DNA of 10,315 nt from Planococcaceae bacterium UBA3370 (GCA_002360295.1 DEQI01000151.1:1-10315), one strand, 5' to 3'; counted from the stretch's first letter, positions 1 through 6,321 are shown. Notes: a model not told the origin generated them from the letters alone. Numbers and translations are program-made.

Positions 1-773
1 TGTAAGTGGGTAACCATCGTAGCGATTTCAGCGGTTGTTGCATTGGTATGTTGAACAATTTCTGTTACATGCTTTGTTTGCTTTTGCGCACTTGTTTGTA
101 CTTCTATAACAGAAGCCAACATTTGCTCCTGAGCAACTGTTGCACTATTTGTACTTACATGAATGAGTTCAAGTTTATTGGTCATGTTTTGTACAGATAT
201 TTCTAGCCTTGAATGTAGAGCTTCTTCACGTTTAGCTTTGTCATACGTATCAATCATTAAATCTTCTACATGATGCAACAAGCGTTTATTTTGTCTTACT
301 TGTAGAAATATGCCGGCTGCCATTAATATTTGTATAACGAAGACATTAGCCGGATCTACTGCAAAGCCAGTTGTATCAAGAGTAAAGTTAAATATAAGTG
401 CGACAATTGAGCCTACAAATCCAAGAGCTAGCACTTTAAAATCATTATGTATGCTACTTAAAATAAGTACAAAAATACTGAGTACGATGGTAGCGAGTGT
501 CACCTTGTTCGTAACAATTGTACCGTAAACCGTTGCAACTCCTGCTAATAAAACGAAGTATGGGAAAAATGGCCGGAATAGCTCTATTTTTCGTTGAAGT
601 ACATAGTACATGATGACAAGAAATACTGGAATGAATAGTGAAAAAGCAACACCTATTGGTCGACCTATAATAAATTGAGCAATGCCTCCTAAATTGGCTG
701 CAATACCATAGACCATCATTAATATTGTGTTTTTTTCATATAAATCCTTCTTTTTTAGAGCGAATGTATCCAT
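1..773 (-). CDS. Methyl-accepting chemotaxis protein, N-terminal part (runs off left edge)
   Basis: I translated this from the ATG at 773, which follows AGGAGG with good spacing; 257 codons are present with no stop before the edge. The N-terminus has six hydrophobic stretches, at about residues 16-36, 40-59, 69-88, 92-107, 112-130 and 142-158, joined by short loops. From about residue 160 it becomes a long, polar, alanine/threonine/glutamine-rich helix (for example around residues 180-257) with the look of the start of an MCP signalling domain. There is no extracytoplasmic sensor domain between two helices as in classic receptors, so sensing would be within the membrane or cytoplasmic. The conserved hairpin tip that contacts CheA/CheW would lie outside the window, so the MCP call rests on overall architecture. 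An alternative is another coiled-coil membrane protein. The gene faces away from the unknown gene at 953. Confidence 0.72.
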   Translation of the reverse strand, partial: MDTFALKKKDLYEKNTILMMVYGIAANLGGIAQFIIGRPIGVAFSLFIPVFLVIMYYVLQRKIELFRPFFPYFVLLAGVATVYGTIVTNKVTLATIVLSIFVLILSSIHNDFKVLALGFVGSIVALIFNFTLDTTGFAVDPANVFVIQILMAAGIFLQVRQNKRLLHHVEDLMIDTYDKAKREEALHSRLEISVQNMTNKLELIHVSTNSATVAQEQMLASVIEVQTSAQKQTKHVTEIVQHTNATTAEIATMVTHL

Positions 774-840
774 TTTAACTCCTCCTGGCATACTACAGTA
801 TCATCATATTTCATGAGCATAGGGAATGCCTATTTTCTCC

Positions 841-869
841 TTTATACAACAAAATCCTATTTTTGTCAT
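841..869 (-). promoter_or_regulatory. Sigma-A type promoter of the chemoreceptor gene
   Basis: On the minus strand ATGACA (864-869) and TATAAA (841-846) are separated by exactly 17 bases, each one mismatch from the sigma-A consensus. Transcription would start near 834, giving a leader of about 60 bases. I saw no convincing sigma-D element, which might have been expected for a chemotaxis gene. Confidence 0.6.
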
Positions 870-889
870 TATTATTCTATTTAATAGTG

Positions 890-924
890 TTGACTGTTTT
901 TGTCGAATAATATCATGATAAAAT
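890..924 (+). promoter_or_regulatory. Probable promoter of the unknown gene at 953
   Basis: Two readings are possible. An extended -10, TGATAAAAT (916-924), has no good -35. Alternatively TTGACT (890-895) pairs with TATCAT (911-916) at a short 15-base spacing. In both readings the Spo0A-box-like TGTCGAA (901-907) lies within the promoter. The region is shared with the divergent chemoreceptor promoter. Confidence 0.42.
899..908 (+). promoter_or_regulatory. Candidate Spo0A box (0A box) upstream of 953
   Basis: The string TTTGTCGAAT contains TGTCGAA, the consensus 0A box bound by the response regulator Spo0A in Bacillus. The identical ten bases recur at 1468-1477 upstream of the next unknown gene. 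Its position between or at the core promoter elements would fit repression, or activation if the extended -10 at 916-924 is used. Binding is inferred only. Confidence 0.45.
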
Positions 925-952
925 AGATGCTACGTTAAAGGAGAAATAGAGA

Positions 953-1354
953 ATGAAATTAAATGAATTGCAATATAATGGGATAAATATATGGGATGAA
1001 ATGAGTATTGTAGAAATTGCTTTTGATGAGTGCCGAAATGTTATACATGTTTTTGATACGGCTATGACGGTTGAACCGGAATACAATTTTAACATAAAAC
1101 AATATGAATTAAGTGAAGGCTTTTTCAAAATGGCTAACGTTTTGAAAGAGAAGCAGTATTTAACGATGGGTAGTGAAACGGTAGAAGAGTGGATGCAACG
1201 TATCACATGGCAATTTTATTGTTCAAACAATAAAATTCTTACATGTAAAGCCGCATCTTTTGAAAAATATGATCCAAAGGAATTGGCTGCATTTACGAAC
1301 GAGGAATTATATGCAAATAATTTATACCCCAAATATGTGAAGAGAATGCTTTAA
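953..1354 (+). CDS. Hypothetical protein, 133 aa
   Basis: I do not recognise this protein. The ATG at 953 is well supported by AAAGGAG at 937-943. The product is acidic and soluble, with no signal peptide or membrane segment. It contains two cysteines around residues 89-97, many aromatic residues and a basic C-terminal end (YPKYVKRML). It has its own promoter, and no clear terminator follows; only a weak TGAACT / AGTTCA inverted repeat (1368-1407) is present. The open frame, good RBS and base composition like its neighbours argue that it is real. The 97-codon minus-strand frame across it has no RBS and is a shadow. A 0A-box-like site in its promoter suggests transition-phase expression (inference). 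Confidence 0.72.
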   Translation: MKLNELQYNGINIWDEMSIVEIAFDECRNVIHVFDTAMTVEPEYNFNIKQYELSEGFFKMANVLKEKQYLTMGSETVEEWMQRITWQFYCSNNKILTCKAASFEKYDPKELAAFTNEELYANNLYPKYVKRML

Positions 1355-1467
1355 ACTCATTCCTAGTTGAACTTTCAATTTCGTTAATTATTCAAATAAA
1401 GAGTTCACCATATTGTCAAATGTGCAAAAAATAGTCCTTTATATTCCATTTTTTACGTAGTTTTTTA

Positions 1468-1477
1468 TTTGTCGAAT
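1468..1477 (+). promoter_or_regulatory. Candidate Spo0A box (0A box) upstream of 1558
   Basis: TTTGTCGAAT includes the 0A-box core TGTCGAA (1470-1476). It lies about 34-40 bases before the start of transcription predicted from the extended -10 at 1495-1503, overlapping where a -35 element would sit. That is the arrangement known for Spo0A-activated sigma-A promoters such as spoIIG. Binding is inferred. Confidence 0.48.
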
Positions 1478-1494
1478 GGATCTTTATTTTTTTT

Positions 1495-1503
1495 TGCTAT
1501 AGT
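1495..1503 (+). promoter_or_regulatory. Extended -10 promoter of the gene at 1558
   Basis: TGCTATAGT carries the TGn extension and a -10 hexamer one mismatch from consensus. No good -35 is present at 1475-1480; instead the 0A-box-like site overlaps that position, suggesting activator dependence. The stretch just upstream is T-rich. Confidence 0.45.
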
Positions 1504-1541
1504 AATGATACGTAAAAAGATTATGCATGCTTTCGGATTCG

Positions 1542-1548
1542 AAGGAGG
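1542..1548 (+). promoter_or_regulatory. Ribosome binding site that decides the start of the next gene
   Basis: A perfect AAGGAGG ends at 1548, directly touching the ATG at 1549. That leaves no spacing, so the ATG is an unlikely start. In-frame GTG codons follow at 1552 and 1558; the latter gives nine bases of spacing, normal for Bacillus. Confidence 0.65.
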
Positions 1549-1557
1549 ATGGTGGAT

Positions 1558-2049
1558 GTGGTAAACATTCCGGTAACGAACAATATAATAAATTTAGCTC
1601 AGTTACAAGAAAAATTGAATGAAACAGTTTTTAATTATATTGATAGTAGCCAACAGTGGGATAAGGCGTACAAAGAACTGGAAAATTTAGTACATCAGGT
1701 TGTTGAATACTTTAATAATTGGGTAAACAAAGAAGGACAATTACCCAAAGCTAACACATATTGGACGCTTTTCATCGACATTGCTTCACAGTTACTCTAT
1801 TTTTATGGTCTTGCATGGCAGCATGTAATGCCTGAGCAGGACAAAGAGGTCAAAGACAAGATTGGTAATATTTATACTGTGGCAGCGAATTGTATGCCAG
1901 ATGTTAAAAGTGAAGAGCGGCAAATGTTTTTCGAGGAAATTGCAAAAAGTTATTTGCAGTTGAACTTAGCTGAAGAAGGGCCATTAGAATTACATCCTAG
2001 AACAATCAACAACTGCATTGAGACATTTTATAAATATAGTAATAAATAG
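1558..2049 (+). CDS. Hypothetical protein, about 163 aa
   Basis: I do not recognise this protein. I place the start at GTG 1558, because the ATG at 1549 abuts the Shine-Dalgarno sequence; the longer form would add only three residues. The product is soluble and probably mostly helical. It has an aromatic-rich middle (residues about 65-95, with several Trp, Tyr and Phe) and no signal peptide or membrane segment. The pattern of amphipathic helices with WDKAYKELENL near the N-terminus might suggest a helical-bundle protein, but no family is claimed. It stands alone between its own promoter and a strong terminator at 2062-2096. It shares a 0A-box-like promoter element with the unknown gene upstream, so the two may be co-regulated though not co-transcribed. 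Confidence 0.75.
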   Translation: MVNIPVTNNIINLAQLQEKLNETVFNYIDSSQQWDKAYKELENLVHQVVEYFNNWVNKEGQLPKANTYWTLFIDIASQLLYFYGLAWQHVMPEQDKEVKDKIGNIYTVAANCMPDVKSEERQMFFEEIAKSYLQLNLAEEGPLELHPRTINNCIETFYKYSNK

Positions 2050-2061
2050 TAATTAAATCAT

Positions 2062-2096
2062 AAGTCGATTCCTTTAAAAGGGGATCGACTTTTTTT
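2062..2096 (+). terminator. Rho-independent terminator of the gene at 1558
   Basis: AAGTCGAT pairs perfectly with ATCGACTT. The stem extends inward with a wobble and two C-G pairs, around a loop of about eight bases, and ends in a run of T. It starts 13 bases after the stop codon. Confidence 0.88.
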
Positions 2097-2097
2097 A

Positions 2098-2106
2098 TGC
2101 TAAAAT
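2098..2106 (+). promoter_or_regulatory. Extended -10 promoter of the phosphatase operon
   Basis: TGCTAAAAT follows the T-run of the preceding terminator with no gap. Transcription would begin near 2113, only about 16 bases before the ATG at 2129, just enough to include the GGGGGA ribosome binding site. There is no good -35 because the terminator stem occupies that place. Confidence 0.5.
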
Positions 2107-2128
2107 GAAAAAGAATGGGGGATTTTAT

Positions 2129-2749
2129 ATGTTAACACTGTACATTACAAGACATGGGGAAACAGAATGGAATAAAGAAAAAAGAATGCAAGGTTGGTTA
2201 GATTCAAATCTAACTGAGGATGGTAGGAAGAGCGCTATTTCTTTAGGGAAAAGTTTAAAAAATATCGATTTTACAGCTATTTATTCTAGTCCTAGTGGTA
2301 GAACTAAAACGACGACGGAACTTATAAAGGGAGATCGCGATATTCCTATTTATTATAATGACGATTTAAAAGAGATGAATCTTGGAAAATGGGAAGGACA
2401 AACACAAAATTCGATTTTTGAGGCGTATCCTTATGAATATGAAGATTTTTGGTATGCTCCACATGTATTTACGCCAATTGGTGGCGAGAACTTTGAGGAA
2501 ACAAAAGCTCGAGCTTTAAAAATATTGAATACGATACAAAAACAATACTCGGATGGCCATGTACTCATTGTGACGCATACAGTCATCATAAAATGTTTAT
2601 TATCTATTTTTAAAAATGTAACATTAGAACATTTGTGGGATGGACCCTATATTCATGATACAAGTTTAACGAAAGTACAAGTAACGAAAAACGGTTATAC
2701 CATTCTTTTAGAAGGTGATATTTCTCATAAGCAATTGAAAAATGTTTAA
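2129..2749 (+). CDS. Histidine phosphatase family protein (phosphoglycerate mutase-like, PhoE/YhfR type)
   Basis: This is a cytosolic phosphatase of the histidine phosphatase superfamily, 206 aa, the usual size for this group. Counted from the ATG at 2129, the RHGE motif lies at residues 8-11, with His9 as the predicted phospho-acceptor. Arg58 sits in SSPSGRTK, Glu82 (predicted acid) in KEMNLGKWEG, and the second His is His150 in IVTH. The Gly that commonly follows this last His is Thr here, a modest departure. I chose 2129 over the in-frame ATG at 2105 because it has GGGGGA seven bases upstream and the family begins at this point; 2105 lies inside the predicted -10 element. The substrate cannot be told from sequence; it could be a general phosphatase rather than a true mutase. 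It is first in an operon with the HAD phosphatase 43 bases downstream. Confidence 0.9.
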   Translation: MLTLYITRHGETEWNKEKRMQGWLDSNLTEDGRKSAISLGKSLKNIDFTAIYSSPSGRTKTTTELIKGDRDIPIYYNDDLKEMNLGKWEGQTQNSIFEAYPYEYEDFWYAPHVFTPIGGENFEETKARALKILNTIQKQYSDGHVLIVTHTVIIKCLLSIFKNVTLEHLWDGPYIHDTSLTKVQVTKNGYTILLEGDISHKQLKNV

Positions 2750-2792
2750 TGCTGAATGAAGGAAAGGAAGTCAAACAAAGGGGGATTCAGCA

Positions 2793-3473
2793 ATGTTAAA
2801 AGCAGTACTATTTGATTTAGATGGCACATTATTGAATAGAGATGCATCTGTGGAAGCCTTTATTAATCATCAATATGACCGGCTTTTAAATTATCTTTCA
2901 CATATTCCAAAAGAGGTGTACACGAAACGATTTGTGGAGCTAGATCAACATGGCTATATTTGGAAAGATATCGTTTATACTCAATTAGTAGAGGAATTGA
3001 ATATAACGAGCTTAACAGCTGAAGAACTGTTAAATGATTATTTACTTGAATTTAGAAATCATTGCATAGCCTTTAGTCATCTATTCGACATGTTAGAGGA
3101 TTTAAAAAATCAAGGTTTGTCTTTAGGTATCATAACGAATGGCTTTGGACACTTTCAATTACATAATATAAAAGCGCTTGGTATAGAGCAGTATTTCGAA
3201 GTCATTTTAATTTCTGAATGGGAGGGCATTAAAAAACCGAATCCAGAAATTTTTATGAGAGCTTTATCGAAATTGCAAGTGAAACCAGAGGAAAGTATGT
3301 TCATAGGGGATCATCCAGTGAACGATGTAGAGGCAGCAAAGAAGGTTGGACTGATCGGCGTATGGAAAAGGGACAATACTTGGGATGAGCGCACTGCGGA
3401 TTACATAATAGATGAATTAATGGAAGTGCCATTCATTGTACGTAAATATAATCTTGGGAATAGAAATAAGTGA
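2793..3473 (+). CDS. HAD superfamily hydrolase
   Basis: This is a haloacid dehalogenase-type phosphatase of 226 aa, acting in the cytosol on a small phosphorylated metabolite that cannot be named from sequence. All four HAD motifs are present: motif I DLDGT with nucleophile Asp8 and Asp10, motif II Thr115 in IITNG, motif III lysine at 147/148 in KKPNP, and motif IV Asp173 and Asp178 in GDHPVNDV. Residues about 16-95 form the helical cap typical of subfamily I (nucleotidase/phosphoglycolate-phosphatase-like). The start has AAAGGGGG eight bases upstream. There is no terminator before it, so it is probably co-transcribed with the histidine phosphatase. Its stop overlaps by four bases the GTG start of the following acetyltransferase, indicating translational coupling. 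Confidence 0.92.
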   Translation: MLKAVLFDLDGTLLNRDASVEAFINHQYDRLLNYLSHIPKEVYTKRFVELDQHGYIWKDIVYTQLVEELNITSLTAEELLNDYLLEFRNHCIAFSHLFDMLEDLKNQGLSLGIITNGFGHFQLHNIKALGIEQYFEVILISEWEGIKKPNPEIFMRALSKLQVKPEESMFIGDHPVNDVEAAKKVGLIGVWKRDNTWDERTADYIIDELMEVPFIVRKYNLGNRNK

Positions 3474-3973
3474 TCCAAACACCACGTTTAGCAATACGTA
3501 CCTTGAGAGATACGGACTGGCAAGTTGTGTATGAATATACTGCTAACCCAGTAGTGATGAAATATATTCCGGAATATGTTTTTACTATTTGTGATGCAAA
3601 AAAATTCGTTGCTGAACATGATGGGGGCAAGCAGAGAAATTTGCTGTCGTATTAAAAGCAAGCGATGAGCTTATCGGTCATATTGCTTTTTTAAAATACT
3701 TTGGTGAGCATACTTTTGAAATCCGGTGGGTGTTTAATCCGAAATTTTTACAGTATGGGTTATGCAACTGAAGCCGCACAGGCAATGCTCCATAATGGCT
3801 TTTCGACAATGAGCCTCCATCGAATCATTGCCACTTGTCAGCCAGAAAATGTACCATCGTGGAGAGTGATGGAGAAACTAGGGATGAGAAGAGAAGGATT
3901 TTTCAAAAAATGCATTCCAAGTGAGGAAGGCTTGTGGGATGAATATTATTACGCCATTTTGCGAGAAGAATAA
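3470..3973 (+). pseudogene. GNAT acetyltransferase (RimJ/RimL-like), broken by two compensating frameshifts
   Basis: The gene begins at GTG 3470, overlapping the HAD stop codon. The frame then shifts at the G5 run 3623-3627 (one base short) and shifts back at the T5 run 3745-3749 (one base too many). Read across both, it gives about 167 residues with no internal stop, the normal length for Acetyltransf_3 domain proteins. It has RLAIRTLRDTDW at the N-terminus, then a strand with ELIGHIAFLKYF and EIRWVFNP. The acetyl-CoA region around YSMGYATEAAQAML follows, then NVPSWRVMEKLGMRREG near the C-terminus. Such enzymes acetylate protein N-termini or small amines; the substrate is unknown. As given, translation would stop at 3655. 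Both lesions sit in homopolymers, so sequencing error is as likely as true decay. Confidence 0.82.
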
Positions 3974-3997
3974 GTGCCATCTTTCTAAATTTGAAAA

Positions 3998-4023
3998 GGG
4001 CAGTCTCATAATAGAGGCTGCCC
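3998..4023. terminator. Hairpin between convergent acetyltransferase and rarA genes
   Basis: GGGCAGTCTC and GAGGCTGCCC form a ten-base-pair stem (one G-T wobble) around the loop ATAATA. On the minus strand it is followed directly by TTTTC and more T, so it serves rarA best. On the plus strand the nearest T-run is over ten bases away, so termination of the operon there would be weaker. Confidence 0.75.
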
Positions 4024-4031
4024 TATGCCGA

Positions 4032-5318
4032 TTATTTATTTTTTTTAAAGGATTTCAATTTCTCATAAATACCAGCCATTCTTTTTTCTTCACCCGCAAT
4101 GACGGGCTTATAAAATTCAGTTCCCATTAACTCATCGGGTAAATATTGCTGATCGACCCAACCGCCAAATGTCCCTATTGGTGTGTCATGCGGGTATTGG
4201 TAGCCTACATGCCCAAGTACTTTCGCACCGGCATAATGTGCATCCTTCAAATGATTTGGAATATCACCTGTTTGACCACTATGAATCGTTGCTATCGCAG
4301 CATCGAGTGCTTTGTAAGCAGAATTGGACTTATCGCTTAAACACATTTCAACGACTGCAGTGGCAAGAGGAATGCGTGCTTCTGGGAGGCCAAGCTTTTG
4401 AGCAGCATCCGTAGCAGCATTCACATGAGCCCCAACTGCTGGGTTGGCAAGTCCTATATCTTCATAGGCCATGACGAGTAAACGTCTACAGACGGCTACT
4501 AAGTCTCCTGATTCCAGTAAATGCCCTAAATAATATAGTGCGGCATTGACATCACTGCCACGTACTGATTTTTGTAGTGCCGATAATAAATTATAGAAAT
4601 GTGAGCCACCTTTATCCCCATAAACGCCAATTCGTTTGGCCAGCTGTTCAATAGCGCGGTCATTCAGCTTTGTTACTCCATCCACTTCATCTGATGCGTA
4701 GTAAACGGATTCTAATAAAGTGAGTGCTTTCCGTGCATCACCATTACAAGCTTCTGCAATTTTGCTAAGCTGTTCCTCTGTGGCAGCAACGTTTAATTTT
4801 CCTAGCCCTCGTTCATCATCTTCAATCGCCTGTTTAAGTAATGAAGCGACATCTTCTATAGTAAGCCGTTCTAATTGCAAAATTTCACCACAGCGGGAAC
4901 GAATAGCAGGGTTTACATCATGAAATGGATTTTCTGTTGTTGCCCCAATTAACACGATGGAGCCATTTTCTACATGAGGTAATAAAGTATCTTGTTGCAA
5001 TTTATTAAAGCGATGGATTTCGTCTAAAAATAAAATTACCTTCCCGGACACTCTGGCATCCATCACGACCTGCTCGACATCTTTTTTGCCTGCATGAGTT
5101 GCATTTAGTGCGAAAAAGGGTAGCTTGGAACTACCTGCAATAGCGCTAGCAATGGACGTTTTGCCAATACCAGGAGGTCCGTATAATAGCATGGAAGGAA
5201 CATGACCATTGGCGATCATTTTATACAATGCGCTATCTTTACCGATAATTGCTTGTTGCCCGACGATTTCATCTAAATTTCGCGGACGCATTTTATAGGC
5301 TAATGGTTCATTGTGCAT
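4032..5318 (-). CDS. rarA: Replication-associated recombination protein A (AAA+ ATPase)
   Basis: RarA (MgsA; YrvN in B. subtilis) is a cytosolic AAA+ ATPase related to clamp loaders that acts at stalled replication forks and in recombination. From the ATG at 5318 it has 428 aa, normal for the family. Walker A GPPGIGKT lies at about residues 47-54, Walker B LFLDEIHRF at 96-104, and sensor 1 GATTEN at 125-130. An arginine finger lies in AIRSRC (140-143) and a sensor-2-like GDARKAL at 193-199. A C-terminal oligomerisation region follows, with RRLLVMAYEDIGLA and FGGWVDQQYLP. The frame is open to an ATG at 5354, but that one lacks a ribosome binding site. The ATG at 5318 follows AGGTGAT, and MHNEPLAYKMRP is the family's usual beginning. 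It is transcribed convergently to the phosphatase operon. I could not find a clear promoter. Confidence 0.96.
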   Translation of the reverse strand: MHNEPLAYKMRPRNLDEIVGQQAIIGKDSALYKMIANGHVPSMLLYGPPGIGKTSIASAIAGSSKLPFFALNATHAGKKDVEQVVMDARVSGKVILFLDEIHRFNKLQQDTLLPHVENGSIVLIGATTENPFHDVNPAIRSRCGEILQLERLTIEDVASLLKQAIEDDERGLGKLNVAATEEQLSKIAEACNGDARKALTLLESVYYASDEVDGVTKLNDRAIEQLAKRIGVYGDKGGSHFYNLLSALQKSVRGSDVNAALYYLGHLLESGDLVAVCRRLLVMAYEDIGLANPAVGAHVNAATDAAQKLGLPEARIPLATAVVEMCLSDKSNSAYKALDAAIATIHSGQTGDIPNHLKDAHYAGAKVLGHVGYQYPHDTPIGTFGGWVDQQYLPDELMGTEFYKPVIAGEEKRMAGIYEKLKSFKKNK

Positions 5319-5550
5319 GATATCACCTGCTTCCTTTTGTAAGTTACCGGTCATCGGAAAAATGTTTTATGCCGATTTCATATTATTTGTGTTGAAGTAA
5401 GTCTTCTTTTATCAAATGATATCATGGTATGTGTGTACATGTAATCTACTTTAACATGCGTAGAAATTTTTAAGAAGCATATTTAAAAGCATTAGTTAAT
5501 GGATTGGGGTAAATATGTATCCTAGAAAAGATGAATGCTTATTGTTAAAA

Positions 5551-5556
5551 TATAAT
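5551..5556 (+). promoter_or_regulatory. Probable -10 element of the lipoprotein gene
   Basis: A perfect TATAAT lies 30 bases before the ATG, in AT-rich DNA. No acceptable -35 hexamer sits 16-18 bases upstream, so the promoter is either weak, activator-dependent or misidentified. An inverted pair AAGCATT / AATGCTT (5487-5493 and 5534-5540) flanks the upstream region. Confidence 0.38.
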
Positions 5557-5585
5557 GTGAGTAAAGAAGGAGATGTCGTAAAATC

Positions 5586-6008
5586 ATGTTAAAAAAATTA
5601 CTTACTATAATTACTGCAATGGCCATATTAACAGCTTGTAGTGATAAGGAAGAAGTTAAAACGAATAGCGAAGTTGTCAACAACAATCAGGAATCCTTGC
5701 AAGCAAATGAGCTAACAAATCAACAAGACGATCAACAGCAAAAAGAGATGAATGAAGATCCATCCAATGAAGCTGTAAACGATAGTGAATGGGCTTCGTT
5801 ACCAGAGTACAATAAAATTGTTGAACAAATGGATAACCAAGACTATACCTTTGAAACGGAAACAGATAACGAGGAAAAACGTGTTCTAACTATTATTGAT
5901 CAAAATGGTAAAAAGCAATATAAGTCGATCTTTATCAAAAAAACAAATCGTTTAAAAATAATTAAAATAAATGGTGGCGGACTGATTTTCAATGGAACCT
6001 TGTCCTAA
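5586..6008 (+). CDS. Small surface lipoprotein of unknown function, 140 aa
   Basis: The N-terminus is a lipoprotein signal peptide: Lys3-Lys4, a hydrophobic core, and the lipobox LTAC with Cys18 as the lipidated residue after cleavage by LspA. The mature protein would be anchored to the outer face of the membrane. Residues about 20-70 are a low-complexity, Asn/Gln/Glu/Asp-rich linker. The last 70 residues (from about SLPEYNKIVEQM) form a small, Lys-rich domain with probable beta strands that I cannot assign to a family. AAGGAG lies at 5567-5572, giving a rather long 13-base spacing, but no other in-frame start exists. The gene is flanked by its own -10 element and a clear terminator, so it is monocistronic. 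It sits between rarA and cymR, which I take to be an accessory insertion. Confidence 0.85.
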   Translation: MLKKLLTIITAMAILTACSDKEEVKTNSEVVNNNQESLQANELTNQQDDQQQKEMNEDPSNEAVNDSEWASLPEYNKIVEQMDNQDYTFETETDNEEKRVLTIIDQNGKKQYKSIFIKKTNRLKIIKINGGGLIFNGTLS

Positions 6009-6092
6009 TATAGATACAAAAAATCATACCTACTTAGTCAATTAAAGATAAGTGAATCTTACACTTAATGGCATATATAATTTAAAAACTAG

Positions 6093-6125
6093 TACATCAT
6101 TTGCATATGAGTGATGTATTTTTTT
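6093..6125 (+). terminator. Rho-independent terminator after the lipoprotein gene
   Basis: TACATCA (6093-6099) pairs with TGATGTA (6112-6118), with possible wobble pairs inside, and is followed by seven T. It lies about 85 bases after the stop codon, so the transcript has a long 3' untranslated tail. Confidence 0.8.
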
Positions 6126-6206
6126 ATAAGAAGTAATTATAAAATCTAATTTACAGAACAGTTAATTACAGTTAACTCAAGATTTAAAGTGATATGTATG
6201 CGGATT

Positions 6207-6232
6207 TATCATGTTAAGAAATATACATGATA
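6207..6232. repeat. 7-bp inverted repeat
   Basis: TATCATG (6207-6213) and CATGATA (6226-6232) are perfect inverted copies separated by 12 bases, without a following T-run. This may be an operator-like or chance palindrome in AT-rich DNA; no regulator is assigned. Confidence 0.35.
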
Positions 6233-6255
6233 TTATGCAATGTGAAGTATAAACC

Positions 6256-6282
6256 TAACTACTGCAACTACATCAACTATTT
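6256..6282. repeat. Three tandem 9-bp units within an 8-bp direct repeat
   Basis: TAACTACTG, CAACTACAT and CAACTATTT follow each other with period nine and a conserved AACTA. The eight bases CCTAACTA occur at 6254-6261 and again at 6289-6296, bracketing the array. The tract is too short for a clear role. Confidence 0.45.
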
Positions 6283-6295
6283 ACGCCCCCTAACT

Positions 6296-6321
6296 AAAAA
6301 GACATACAAAATGTATAAGTC
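6296..6321 (-). terminator. Probable terminator of the Nudix gene
   Basis: On the minus strand, ten bases after the stop codon, ATACA and TGTAT form a stem with a three-base loop. GAC / GTC extends it beyond a two-base bulge, and TTTTT follows. The stem is weak, so the call is moderate. Confidence 0.45.

Noticed and set aside
913..1206. 97-codon open frame on the minus strand
   Set aside because: It lies opposite the gene at 953, has no ribosome binding site, and its composition looks like an antisense reading of an AT-rich gene.
2105..2128. Upstream in-frame ATG as start of the histidine phosphatase
   Set aside because: It falls inside the predicted -10 element right after the terminator and lacks a ribosome binding site; the family begins at the ATG at 2129.
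3623..3749. Programmed ribosomal frameshifting in the acetyltransferase
   Set aside because: Two shifts in opposite directions would be needed, the G run is not a good slippery heptamer for paired tRNA slippage, and no stimulatory structure was noticed.
4146..4923. Plus-strand open frames opposite rarA (4146-4340, 4169-4414, 4720-4923)
   Set aside because: They are antisense shadows of a fully recognisable rarA gene.
5319..5354. Longer rarA start at ATG 5354
   Set aside because: No ribosome binding site precedes it, whereas AGGTGAT precedes the ATG at 5318, and family members start there.
5353..5425. Small palindromes ATCGG/CCGAT (5353-5376) and ATGATATCAT (5416-5425) as operators upstream of rarA
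   Set aside because: They are short, do not match LexA or another known Bacillus operator, and are compatible with chance in AT-rich DNA.
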